Source of the DNA: Flavobacteriia bacterium
GTDB taxonomy: Bacteria > Bacteroidota > Bacteroidia > Flavobacteriales_D > Crocinitomicaceae
Reading direction: 5' to 3'
NCBI GenBank assembly: GCA_009925805.1
Contig: RFQF01000008.1
Location: forward strand, 1 to 24,308
DNA: 24,308 nucleotides
Part shown: piece by piece, positions 8,471 through 16,285 of the stretch
Layout of the letters: every line of letters starts with the position of its first letter
How positions within the stretch are numbered: the stretch's first letter is position 1
Program-made: the position numbers and the translations under genes
Notes under the pieces: model-generated
The model's input: only the letters and a program-made list of their open reading frames with translations
Told to the model about the DNA's origin: nothing
Database searches by the model: none

Positions 8471-8920
8471 ATGGGACTATTTTCATTTCTCAACCGTAAA
8501 GAATCGCGTTCCTGGTCGGAACTGATCGTTCAAAATAAAGAAACCTTAGCCGAGGACTTCATCGTATTAACACTCGAAAAAGAAACAGGAAGTTCCTTCG
8601 ATGCTTCATTTATTCCTGGGCAATACGTTACCTTAGAAATTAATAACAACGATGAAATCGTCCGAAGATCCTATTCGATTTGTGGAAAAACACCCACAGG
8701 GTTTAAAATTGGGGTCAAAAAAATTGCCGGTGGAAAGATGTCCACTTACCTACATACCCAAACACAGCTCGGCGATAAACTTAAAGTTCACTTGGCCGAA
8801 GGAAATTTTGTGTTGAATGGAGAACAAACTGTTGTGGCTTTTGTGGCGGGAAGTGGAAAGAAACGGTTGAAGGATACAAATCGGGCCGCCTTGACTACGA
8901 GGCACTTATGGAGGAATTAA
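8471..8920 (+). pseudogene. Second PaaE-like reductase, N-terminal part (FAD domain), truncated by internal deletion
   Basis: It begins 1 nt after paaE and is clearly paralogous. It has PGQYVTLEI, RRSYSICGK, IGVKKIAGGKMSTYL and VVAFVAGSG, giving a complete FAD-binding domain. Right after GSG (codon ending 8857) the sequence jumps to material matching the far side of the NAD-binding domain, in another frame. The frame then reads ~20 unrelated codons to a stop at 8920. Against paaE, where 171 nt separate the equivalent points, only 2 nt remain, so about 169 nt are missing. A product from this frame alone would bind flavin but lack NAD(P)H binding and the 2Fe-2S cluster. It could be a real pseudogene or an assembly error. 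Confidence 0.85.
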
Positions 8921-9378
8921 AGGAAAATCTTGCCTTATTACAGAGCGACGCTTATCTCTTGTGTGGCCCAGAAGGATTTATGGCGGAAATTGAGCGATGT
9001 TTGTTGTTTTTCGGCGTACCTGAGGGAAAAATTCGAAAAGAGTACTTTATTGCGCCGAGCGTTTCTTCGAATGACGCACCGATGGTCCCATCCATCCAGG
9101 GGAGTTCATTAACCGTGGAATTGGATGGTCAGGTGCATACTTTGAACGTTGGTTCCAAAAAGAAAACCATCTTGGAAATCGTGGAAGGCGAAAAGCTAGA
9201 TCCTCCTTATTCATGCCGTGGAGGAGTTTGCAGCAGCTGTAAGGCGAAAATTATTACAGGAACTGCCACCATGCGGCAGAATTTCACGCTAAGCGACAAA
9301 GAAGTTAATGAGGGGTATATTTTAACTTGCCAGGCCGAAATTACCAGTGAAGAAATAAGAATTTCGTTCGATGCATAA
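8908..9378 (+). pseudogene. Second PaaE-like reductase, C-terminal part (end of NAD domain plus 2Fe-2S ferredoxin)
   Basis: This is the continuation of the broken paralogue. Homology in this frame already begins near 8860, with ETVEGYKSGRLDYEALMEEL aligning to PaaE's SRESQGIPLQKGRIDAEKLD, before the first in-frame ATG at 8908. It contains YLLCGPEGFM, closing the NAD-binding domain. A plant-type 2Fe-2S domain follows, with CRGGVCSSCKA and a fourth Cys in YILTCQA, the same spacing as in PaaE. Alone it would be a ferredoxin with half a Rossmann domain, so independent function is doubtful. Its last codons overlap the SDR start by 8 nt (ATGCATAA), showing the ancestral gene was part of a paaE-paaE2-SDR operon. 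Confidence 0.85.
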
Positions 9379-10060
9379 AACGGTGATCATTTGCGGAGGA
9401 TCCACCGGTATCGGTCGCTCCTTGATTGATAACCTCCTTGCGCGGGAGCACTTGCAGCTTGTGGTATTGAGCAGCCATGTTTCAGAACTAACTAACGTTT
9501 ATGCTTCCAATGAAAAAATTCAACTTGTTTCCTTTGATTTAACCCAGGATGTTTCCGCACAGTTAACGGAGCTTAAGGCCCATGTTGGCCCTATTCATGC
9601 TTTGATCAATAATGCCGGTCGTTTGGAAAAAGGATCCTTCCGTGAATTATCTTTGGAGTCCTTTGAACGTTCAATGCATGTTAATTTTTTCGGTCCTGTG
9701 GCGCTCATTCAGACCTTACTGCCCAACTTAGAGGCTGGAAATGCGCATGTGGTAAATATCAGCACCATGGGGGCTTTTCAAGGGAGCGTTAAATTTCCCG
9801 AACTTACCGCTTATGCCTCTTCGAAGGCTGCAATAACTAATTTTACGGAAGTATTTGCGGAGGAGTTTAAAGCGACCGGAATGCGTATGAATTGCTTATG
9901 CCTTGGAGCCGTGAACACCCCCATGTTACGCGCCGCATTTCCGGATTATGAAGCCAAGGTGAGTGCCGTCGAAATGGCCGATTTCATCGCCGAATTTACG
10001 CTATCGAGCGGAAGAATGATGAACGGTAAAATCATACCGGTTTCAACCAGTACTCCTTAG
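9371..10060 (+). CDS. Short-chain dehydrogenase/reductase (SDR)
   Basis: The 229-residue classical SDR has the cofactor loop GGSTGIG at residues 9-15, NNAG at 80-83, a catalytic Ser at about 131 in NISTM, and Tyr148/Lys152 in YASSK. A PG-like turn after the active site reads LGAVNTPML, as in the family. It probably carries out an NAD(P)H-dependent alcohol/ketone interconversion in the cytoplasm; the substrate is not predictable. The start overlaps the broken paaE paralogue's stop, so it is likely co-transcribed with the paaE genes. It is not one of the standard phenylacetate-pathway enzymes, so a role in that pathway is only a guess from context. Confidence 0.9.
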   Translation: MHKTVIICGGSTGIGRSLIDNLLAREHLQLVVLSSHVSELTNVYASNEKIQLVSFDLTQDVSAQLTELKAHVGPIHALINNAGRLEKGSFRELSLESFERSMHVNFFGPVALIQTLLPNLEAGNAHVVNISTMGAFQGSVKFPELTAYASSKAAITNFTEVFAEEFKATGMRMNCLCLGAVNTPMLRAAFPDYEAKVSAVEMADFIAEFTLSSGRMMNGKIIPVSTSTP

Positions 10061-10071
10061 TGTAATTAGGC

Positions 10072-10102
10072 TTTGAAGTGACCTGCATTTTAGCTACATT
10101 TA
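10072..10102 (+). promoter_or_regulatory. Promoter of the PorP/SprF-PorE-like operon (TTTG-N19-TACATTTA)
   Basis: TTTG at 10072-10075 is followed by a 19-nt spacer and TACATTTA at 10095-10102, one base off the TAnnTTTG consensus. The GTG start of the next gene lies exactly 4 nt further on, so the mRNA would be leaderless or nearly so. Confidence 0.55.
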
Positions 10103-10106
10103 CGAG

Positions 10107-11102
10107 GTGAATCGTTTTGTTATAGTTCTGTGGCTTGGTGTTCCGTTATTGAGCAACGGACAAGACATTCATTGGTCGCAATTCAACGACAATCCGATAT
10201 TTCAAAATCCTGCAAATACCGGTGAATTCAACGGGGACACCCGATTCATCGGGAATTTCAAGGACCAATGGCGCAGTGTTTCGGTGCCATTTCAGACTTT
10301 TTCGGTGAGTGTTGACCGAAAGACCAAGCATTTTAACTACGGGATATTGATGTTTCACGATCAAGCGGGCGACGGTAAATTGCGAACCATCGAAGCTACC
10401 GGAACCTTGTCTAAAAGCATCAAATTAAGGCAGGATTCCGTGCATATACTCAGTGGCGGGTTGGTATTTGGATTAAACCACCGTCAGGTAAACACGAATG
10501 CTTTTTATTTTGATGCGCAGTACAATGGTTACATTTTCAATCCTCTAATGCCCACGAATGAGAGTTTTCAAACCGACCAAAAAACCAACCTTACCTTAGG
10601 CTTAGGAACGCAATACGGTTGGAATATAAATCAGCGGAATTATTTAAAAGTTGGCTTGAGTGTTTTCAATTTAACCCGCCCAAATCAAGGTTTTTACCAA
10701 GAGAAAGTATACCGAGACCTACGATGGAACGTTCAACTCAAGTATTGTAAATCCCTCAATGCAACGTGGGATCTATTGCCTTCGTTGCAATATTCAAAAC
10801 AGGGCACGTATGATGAGCTTATGTTAGGTAGTTCGGTGCGGTATTACTTGCCGGGAAGCAATGACCATTACCTACGTAAAGCCTTGCTTGCAGGAGTATG
10901 GGTACGCGCGAAGGACGCACAAATTTTTTCAGTAGGTTGCGAATACCAAGATTGGTTTGTTGGTTTGAGTTACGACATTAATACCTCGAAATTGGTTCCT
11001 GCGAGTAAAGCTCGAGGGGGGTTTGAGATCGCTGTTCGCTACTTGCTATATCGATTCAAACCGAAAAGAATTGACCACCGCGTATGCCCAGACTTTATTT
11101 AA
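10107..11102 (+). CDS. PorP/SprF family outer-membrane protein (type IX secretion-associated)
   Basis: This 331-residue protein has a short signal peptide ending near SNGQ. Right after it comes the PorP/SprF hallmark DIHWSQFNDNPIFQNPANTGEF. The rest has alternating strands typical of an outer-membrane barrel (NYGILMFHDQAGDG, LTLGLGTQYGW, FSVGCEYQDWFVGLSYD). The start is a GTG placed 4 nt after a -7 element. In flavobacteria SprF-like proteins are needed for secretion or attachment of specific T9SS cargos with type B domains, often beside an adhesin such as SprB. Here no cargo gene is adjacent on this strand, but a PorE-like partner follows and overlaps by 19 nt. Which cargo it serves is unknown. 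Confidence 0.88.
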   Translation: MNRFVIVLWLGVPLLSNGQDIHWSQFNDNPIFQNPANTGEFNGDTRFIGNFKDQWRSVSVPFQTFSVSVDRKTKHFNYGILMFHDQAGDGKLRTIEATGTLSKSIKLRQDSVHILSGGLVFGLNHRQVNTNAFYFDAQYNGYIFNPLMPTNESFQTDQKTNLTLGLGTQYGWNINQRNYLKVGLSVFNLTRPNQGFYQEKVYRDLRWNVQLKYCKSLNATWDLLPSLQYSKQGTYDELMLGSSVRYYLPGSNDHYLRKALLAGVWVRAKDAQIFSVGCEYQDWFVGLSYDINTSKLVPASKARGGFEIAVRYLLYRFKPKRIDHRVCPDFI

Positions 11103-13273
11103 TATTTGGGGTCTTGGCCTTGGGTTTCAGCTGCTTTGCTCAGGTAAAGCTGAAGGATCTTATTGCATTTGGAGATGAACAATTTCGCAAGGGAGATTAT
11201 TATTATGCGTCCAAAGTTTATGACCAGGCCCTTACCCTAGATTCCAATTCCCTTGATTTGCATTGGAAACAGGCAGAGACGCAGCGTGCGTACAAAAACT
11301 ACTCAGAAGCCGCCAATTGGTATGCTAAAGTGTATGCCGAAGATGTGGAAAAAAAATACAGTAATTCCATTTTATACTATGCATTAATGGTCAAGCAAAC
11401 GGGGGATTATACGAAAGCACTATCCCTTTTCAAAAAAGCGTATAAGGAACTATCCGACTTTCCGGATGAATTTGCGTATAAAAAGGCCAAACAAGAAATC
11501 AAATCCACGGAATTTGCCATCAAAACGAAGGCACCAATCGACAAAATTATTCAAGCGATGCCTGATAGTATCAATTCCTACGATGCTGAATTTGGTCATG
11601 CCTTTCGTGACGGCACCTTTTATTTTTCTTCGTTAAAAGCCGACTCGATCAATATGCAAGAAGAGGTATATACGAAATTTTACCGCACCAGGAACTATAC
11701 CTCAACGTTTGATAGTTTAGGGTTCAGTAAACCGAAACAATGGGAATCGTTATCCGATCCTGCAAGAAGCACGGGGAATGGAAGTTTCGATGAAAATGGA
11801 TGGTTTTACTACAGTATTTGCAACGACAAAGGATATAACTATCAATGTAAAATTGTGCGATACAAAGAAATCAACGGTAAACCCACGCTTGATACATTGT
11901 CTGAATTAATCAACGCAATCGGTTACAACACTACAAACCCTTGTTGGGTAACAATGAAAAACGGAAAAGAATACTTGTTCTTTTCGTCCGATCGCGAGGG
12001 AGGCAATGGAGGAATGGATTTATGGTATTCTATGCTAAAAAACAACGGCACCTTTGAAACACCTAAAAATATTACGGCGCTTAACAGCGTGGAGAATGAA
12101 ATTACTCCTTGGTTCGATGTGGACTCTAACCGCTTATACTTTTCTTCTACGTGGCATTACGGCTATGGGGGTTATGATGTTTTTTATTCTGATGTGTCGG
12201 AAAAACTCCAATTTTCCAAAGCAAAAAATGTCGGGTTGCCGATCAATAACGCCGCCAACGATTTGTATTATTTCCGGCAGGGGGACAGTATTTTTGTTTC
12301 CTCCAATCGCCTAGGCAGCCTTTCGAAAAAGAATCCTACCTGTTGCAGTGATATTTATTTCGCAACCGTTCAACAACCTTTGAAGCACAATCCTCCGGAT
12401 ACTCTTCCACCTCCGCCTCCTGCCATTACTTTTCCTGTAAAATTATACTTCCGAAACGACTACCCGAATCCTAAGTCCTATGCTAAAAAAAGTAGCGCGC
12501 CCTACGACGTCTTGTACCAAGATTATTTGGCAGCTCGACAAAACTACCTCGACAGTTCATTAGATCAATCCCAACTAACTTGGTTTTTCACCAATGAAGT
12601 TGACCCCGGATATCATGTTCTTTTGAAACTCTATGATTCCGTAATTCACGAAATTAGCCGAGGCAACTCCATTCTCTTGTTTTCCCGAGGATACGCGAGT
12701 CCTTTAAACGTAACGCAATACAATGTGAATTTAACTCAGCGAAGGATATCCTCGGTACAACGATTTTTTTTGGAATATCAAAATGGCGCATTGAAGAAAA
12801 AATTAGATAAAAATAAATCGGTACAATTTGAAATAGTTGAAGTGCCCTTAGGGGAGTATGCAGCGAATCAATCAACCTCGGACGATATAAACAATCGAAC
12901 GGCCTCGGTGTACAGCACCGCAGCAAGTATCGAACGCAAGGTTGAAATTTTATATATGGCACGTTCTCAAAACACAGCATTACAACGTGTTGAGGCCTCT
13001 CCATTAGTGCAAGAAGAAGAAATCAAAGCCGGGAGTTCCGTCTCAAAACGAATTTCGCTCACACATGAAGTGAGTGAATTAGAAATCAATGAAGTCAAAT
13101 TCAGTCAAGAAGGATTAACCTACCAATTGATTTCGCTCGGAGAAAACACCTCTGAAATGGTATTTCAATTTACTCCAGAATTTTCTGGAAAGCATGCCAG
13201 TTGTTATGCTGACATTCATTTTGAGGGCATAGAAGAGCCCATTCGCGTCTATTTTACTTTTGTCAAAAAATAA
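11084..13273 (+). CDS. TPR/PD40 beta-propeller protein with degenerate OmpA-like domain (PorE-type)
   Basis: 729 residues with a signal peptide ending near CFAQ. Residues ~25-150 are TPR helices (FRKGDYYYASKVYDQALTL, KNYSEAANWYAKVY, GDYTKALSLFKKAY). Residues ~170-430 hold PD40/WD40-like blades (LFFSSDREGGNGGMDLWY, YFSSTWHYGYGGYDVFY, FVSSNRLG). A proline-rich linker (PPDTLPPPPP) follows at ~435-445. A divergent OmpA-like region comes next (LYFRNDYPNP, then YNVNLTQRRISSVQRFF). The final ~90 residues look like an Ig/DUF1573-type domain. Known PorE proteins of the T9SS have TPR, propeller and OmpA domains and tie the machinery to peptidoglycan. Here the OmpA residues that bind diaminopimelate (the usual D and R positions) are hard to find, so peptidoglycan binding may be lost. 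The gene overlaps the PorP/SprF gene by 19 nt. Confidence 0.82.
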   Translation: MPRLYLIFGVLALGFSCFAQVKLKDLIAFGDEQFRKGDYYYASKVYDQALTLDSNSLDLHWKQAETQRAYKNYSEAANWYAKVYAEDVEKKYSNSILYYALMVKQTGDYTKALSLFKKAYKELSDFPDEFAYKKAKQEIKSTEFAIKTKAPIDKIIQAMPDSINSYDAEFGHAFRDGTFYFSSLKADSINMQEEVYTKFYRTRNYTSTFDSLGFSKPKQWESLSDPARSTGNGSFDENGWFYYSICNDKGYNYQCKIVRYKEINGKPTLDTLSELINAIGYNTTNPCWVTMKNGKEYLFFSSDREGGNGGMDLWYSMLKNNGTFETPKNITALNSVENEITPWFDVDSNRLYFSSTWHYGYGGYDVFYSDVSEKLQFSKAKNVGLPINNAANDLYYFRQGDSIFVSSNRLGSLSKKNPTCCSDIYFATVQQPLKHNPPDTLPPPPPAITFPVKLYFRNDYPNPKSYAKKSSAPYDVLYQDYLAARQNYLDSSLDQSQLTWFFTNEVDPGYHVLLKLYDSVIHEISRGNSILLFSRGYASPLNVTQYNVNLTQRRISSVQRFFLEYQNGALKKKLDKNKSVQFEIVEVPLGEYAANQSTSDDINNRTASVYSTAASIERKVEILYMARSQNTALQRVEASPLVQEEEIKAGSSVSKRISLTHEVSELEINEVKFSQEGLTYQLISLGENTSEMVFQFTPEFSGKHASCYADIHFEGIEEPIRVYFTFVKK

Positions 13274-13292
13274 GATGTAGTGGTGTTTTTAG

Positions 13293-13300
13293 TACTTTTG
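13293..13300 (+). promoter_or_regulatory. -7 element (TACTTTTG) for the membrane acyltransferase gene
   Basis: TACTTTTG matches the -7 consensus exactly and ends 4 nt before the GTG start at 13305. No TTG -33 element is evident at the expected distance. The spacing again implies a leaderless transcript. Confidence 0.55.
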
Positions 13301-13304
13301 CGCT

Positions 13305-14411
13305 GTGCAGGAAGAAAAAAAAGAATCCTCAAAAAGGCTTTATTTTATTGACATTGCTCGGAGCGTAGCCATTCTCTTAATGCTTCAAGGGCATTTTGTT
13401 GACGCCACATTATCCGACGAATATAGAAGCCAGGCATATGTGGGATTTGCTATTTGGAGTTATATACGCCAATTTACGGCAGCTATATTTTTAACCGTTA
13501 CCGGAATAATCTTTACCTATTTATTACTGAATCAAACAACTGCGAGTTTTTTTCAAAACCAGCGCATTCGTAAAGGAGCAAAAAGGGTGATAGCATTGTT
13601 GTTTTGGGGATATATTCTTCAACCGGGTGCCTTTCATGTGCTGCAATGTATTGCAATAGGTATATTAGTAATCATGGTATTTTATGGCTTTTCCTTACGG
13701 ATAAAAAGTATTCCTTTATTTATCTATTTTATGTTAGCTAGTTTGGGGCTATTTCTAAGCAATTTATATTTTGGGGCTCTAGATAAAAACCAATTCTGGC
13801 CGTCAAATGCCCCTGCGTTTATTCAAAATATCTTTCATGGGCCTATGTCCATTTTTCCAATCACACCTTACTTAGGATTTGTGTTGTTTGGAGCGCTTCT
13901 AGGAAGTGTATTGCATAGGGTTGGAAATAAGATTCATTCGTTGATTTATATTCTACCCACTTTTTTGGTAGGAATTTGCTTGGTGTTCTTTTCGAATCCC
14001 TTTTTTCTTTGGCTTCATAGTATCCCAGAGCTTGCCTATTTAAAACTCTATATGATGGCCTGGATTCCATTGAAAATTGGGATGGTGCTTGTGGTATTAT
14101 CCCTTTTTATCGCTTTAGAGGCCTACCTATGGAGAAGCATTAAACCCAACTTGTTTCTTAAACTGGGTCAAAATACACTAATGATCTTCATTACGCATAT
14201 ATTCGTGCTTTATGGGCCGTGGTTACGGGTCAGTGTTACTAAATACTTTAATCACCGGATTGATGCACATTACATCGTACCAGCAGCTCTTGTATTTGTG
14301 CTGTTTTTTGTCGTACTCGTGTACCTTATAGATCGCTATAAAAAGAAACTTTCCCGTGTTGTATTACCAATACAACATTTTACAAATCGTTTTTTCGGGA
14401 TTAAAAATTAA
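13305..14411 (+). CDS. Multi-pass membrane acyltransferase, HGSNAT/DUF1624-like
   Basis: The 368-residue protein has about ten hydrophobic membrane segments. Its N-terminal signature RLYFIDIARSVAILLMLQGH matches the heparan-alpha-glucosaminide acetyltransferase-like (DUF1624) families, in which the His in this region is thought to be part of catalysis. No soluble domain is attached. A likely role is moving an acyl group across the inner membrane onto an envelope glycan, but the acceptor is unknown. The start is a GTG 4 nt after a -7 promoter element. The region looks more AT-rich than the flanking T9SS genes. It converges on an SGNH hydrolase and the two genes share the palindromic TTAA of their stop codons (4-nt overlap). 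Confidence 0.75.
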   Translation: MQEEKKESSKRLYFIDIARSVAILLMLQGHFVDATLSDEYRSQAYVGFAIWSYIRQFTAAIFLTVTGIIFTYLLLNQTTASFFQNQRIRKGAKRVIALLFWGYILQPGAFHVLQCIAIGILVIMVFYGFSLRIKSIPLFIYFMLASLGLFLSNLYFGALDKNQFWPSNAPAFIQNIFHGPMSIFPITPYLGFVLFGALLGSVLHRVGNKIHSLIYILPTFLVGICLVFFSNPFFLWLHSIPELAYLKLYMMAWIPLKIGMVLVVLSLFIALEAYLWRSIKPNLFLKLGQNTLMIFITHIFVLYGPWLRVSVTKYFNHRIDAHYIVPAALVFVLFFVVLVYLIDRYKKKLSRVVLPIQHFTNRFFGIKN

Positions 14412-15388
14412 AAGGATACGAATCGTTTTATTTCTTGAATTCCACAAGGTAAATAGATGCTTGCTTTGATGGTATAAGATCCTTTTGATTTATAGCTGTG
14501 GCTACCAGAAAGTGTGTTCTCGATACTTCCATCACCATAATCCCAAACCACTTTAGAGGCCTCAGGAAATACCGCCAACACTTCAATATTCATTCCTTTC
14601 GTTGCCTTAGCGACTTGTATAAAATCCTTCCATAAACCATACCTGTTTAAATTATTTGAAATTAACGAATAAGCCGTTTTTTGAATTTGATCCGTTTGTA
14701 ATTTATTCAAATTAGTATCGAATACTATGGGTGGGGTTTGGCGAAGCAGACTGAAGTTAAAACAAGAGGCTATTAAATAACTTCCAAGTTTTCCAGGATG
14801 CTGTCCATCGGCATCATATAACGGATAACTAGGAAAATTTTCCTTAACGGTTTCCCAAACTTTACCCACGGGAACTACCGGAAAGTTATACTTTTTCGAA
14901 AGATACAAATAACCACGATGCACCGCGTCACTCATTTCTTGGTAAGTCCAATGGAATTTTCCTTCATTATAACCATTCAAATACCCCCAAGTTTCATACA
15001 ACCATACTTTGGTACATGCATGGTTTTTATAGATGCTATCCAGAATTATATTAAAATAAGGAATTACAGCGGTGTCTATATATTCATTTCCAAACGCCAT
15101 TTCACGGCTGAAACCTTGCATTACAACATAATCCCATTTAAATTCTTTTATTTTCTTGAACAGTGCCTCACGCTTGGAATGCATTTTAAATGTATGGTTG
15201 GATTCGGCACTCATGTGGATATCCACCTTAAGCCCACGTTGATTGGCCATATTTTGCAAGATTTGAGGCATATTATTGTAATGGGTATAACTATTTCCTA
15301 CAAATAAAATGCGCATGGGCTGTGCATTAACTAAACTCAATGAAGCAAAAAATGCACTTAAAATTCCAACTTTAATCGTTCTAAACAT
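14408..15388 (-). CDS. Secreted SGNH/GDSL-like hydrolase (DUF4886-type) with C-terminal PKD-like domain
   Basis: This 326-residue protein has a signal peptide (MFRTIKVGILSAFFASLSL to VNAQ). SGNH block I is visible as LFVGNSYTHYNNMP, giving the nucleophile Ser. The end of the catalytic domain has DADGQHPGKLGSYL, supplying the Asp/His pair of block V. The last ~70 residues resemble a PKD fold (VVWDYGDGS, then HSYKSKGSYTIKASI). It is probably a periplasmic or outer-surface esterase or deacylase acting on a glycan. There is no obvious T9SS sorting domain. Its start overlaps the HIT gene by 31 nt, so it is likely the third gene of a greA operon. It is convergent with a membrane acyltransferase, which may act on the same acylated substrate (inference only). 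Confidence 0.8.
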   Translation of the reverse strand: MFRTIKVGILSAFFASLSLVNAQPMRILFVGNSYTHYNNMPQILQNMANQRGLKVDIHMSAESNHTFKMHSKREALFKKIKEFKWDYVVMQGFSREMAFGNEYIDTAVIPYFNIILDSIYKNHACTKVWLYETWGYLNGYNEGKFHWTYQEMSDAVHRGYLYLSKKYNFPVVPVGKVWETVKENFPSYPLYDADGQHPGKLGSYLIASCFNFSLLRQTPPIVFDTNLNKLQTDQIQKTAYSLISNNLNRYGLWKDFIQVAKATKGMNIEVLAVFPEASKVVWDYGDGSIENTLSGSHSYKSKGSYTIKASIYLPCGIQEIKRFVSF

Positions 15389-15750
15389 GCTTGAAAATCC
15401 GCTTTTTCAAAGATACATCGAACTCCCGAAAAATTCAACTCGGAAACTTGATTTATTGGAATCAAATGAACGTGCGCATGGGGAACTTCTAAGCCTACAA
15501 CGGACATGGTTATCCTTTTTGAAGGATACACACGGGAAAGTGCGTTGGCAATATCCTTTGAAAACTCCATTAACGCTTTATAGTCAGCGTCGGGTAAATC
15601 GAAAATCCAATCAACTTCCATCTTTGGAAAAACAAGAACATGTCCTTCAACAAGCGGATTAATATCTAAAATAGCCATGTTTCGATCATCTTCCGCCACA
15701 ATGTAGGCAGGAATTTCCCGAAGAGCGATGCGCGTGAAAACAGAAGCCAT
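15358..15750 (-). CDS. HIT family nucleotide-binding hydrolase
   Basis: The 130-residue protein carries the histidine triad at residues 91-97 (H91-A-H93-V-H95-L-I in PHAHVHLIP), plus the upstream GHVLVFPKMEVD strand. Length and motif fit the Hint/HinT-like branch, which hydrolyses AMP-linked substrates such as adenosine phosphoramidates. It follows greA with a 1-nt overlap (TAATG), so the pair is translationally coupled. Its 3' end overlaps the SGNH hydrolase start. Confidence 0.92.
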   Translation of the reverse strand: MASVFTRIALREIPAYIVAEDDRNMAILDINPLVEGHVLVFPKMEVDWIFDLPDADYKALMEFSKDIANALSRVYPSKRITMSVVGLEVPHAHVHLIPINQVSELNFSGVRCIFEKADFQACLERLKLEF

Positions 15751-16223
15751 TATCGCGATATTTCCAATATCTCAAATTGCATGAGCCCTCCTGGGGTCCG
15801 TATTTCGGCTATCTCCCCGATTTTTTTACCCAAAAGCCCCTTTCCAATGGGAGAATCTATGGAAAGTTTCTTAGCCTTTAGATCTGCTTCACTTTCCGCA
15901 ACTAAGGTATATTCTGTTTCCGTGCCATTTGTCCTATTCCTGATTTTAACCTTGGACAAAATAAACGCCCTGGATTTATCGATAGTGGAATCATCGATTA
16001 AACGTGCATTGGCAATGGTCGTCTCTAATTTGGAAATCCGCATTTCAAGAATTCCTTGCGCCTCTTTAGCGGCATCGTATTCGGCATTTTCCGACAAATC
16101 CCCCTTATCTCTAGCTTCCGCAATTTGGTTGGAAATAGCAGGACGCTGAACGTGAATTAAATCGTGCAATTCTTCTTTTAATTTTTGTAACCCTTCAGGG
16201 GAATAATAGCTGATATTCGACAT
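15750..16223 (-). CDS. greA: Transcription elongation factor GreA
   Basis: The 157-residue protein is the standard GreA size. The N-terminal coiled coil carries the acidic tip GDLSENAEYDAAKEAQ (D42, E45), which reaches into the RNA polymerase secondary channel to rescue backtracked complexes. The C-terminal FKBP-like domain has PIGKGLLGKKIGE and ends with EILEISR. It is the first gene of the greA-HIT-SGNH set. A hairpin lies upstream at 16242-16263. Confidence 0.95.
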   Translation of the reverse strand: MSNISYYSPEGLQKLKEELHDLIHVQRPAISNQIAEARDKGDLSENAEYDAAKEAQGILEMRISKLETTIANARLIDDSTIDKSRAFILSKVKIRNRTNGTETEYTLVAESEADLKAKKLSIDSPIGKGLLGKKIGEIAEIRTPGGLMQFEILEISR

Positions 16224-16241
16224 AAGCTCTGTAAACTAAAA

Positions 16242-16263
16242 CAAGAGGGCTTTAACCCTCTTG
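16242..16263 (-). terminator. Hairpin: probable intrinsic terminator of the PorV-like gene
   Basis: CAAGAGGG and CCCTCTTG form a perfect 8-bp stem with a 6-nt loop. On the minus strand TTTTAGTTT follows, the U-rich tail of an intrinsic terminator. It lies 22 nt past the PorV-like stop and 18 nt before the greA start. A -7-like TAATTTTA precedes the hairpin on the same strand, so it could instead sit in the greA 5' leader. Confidence 0.65.
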
Positions 16264-16285
16264 CGTTGTAAAATTAACTCCTAAA

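Noticed and set aside
8471..9378. Two separate genes (flavin reductase plus stand-alone ferredoxin) or programmed frameshifting
   Set aside because: About 57 residues of the NAD-binding domain are absent relative to paaE and homology of the second part begins before its first ATG, so a frameshift alone cannot rebuild the protein.
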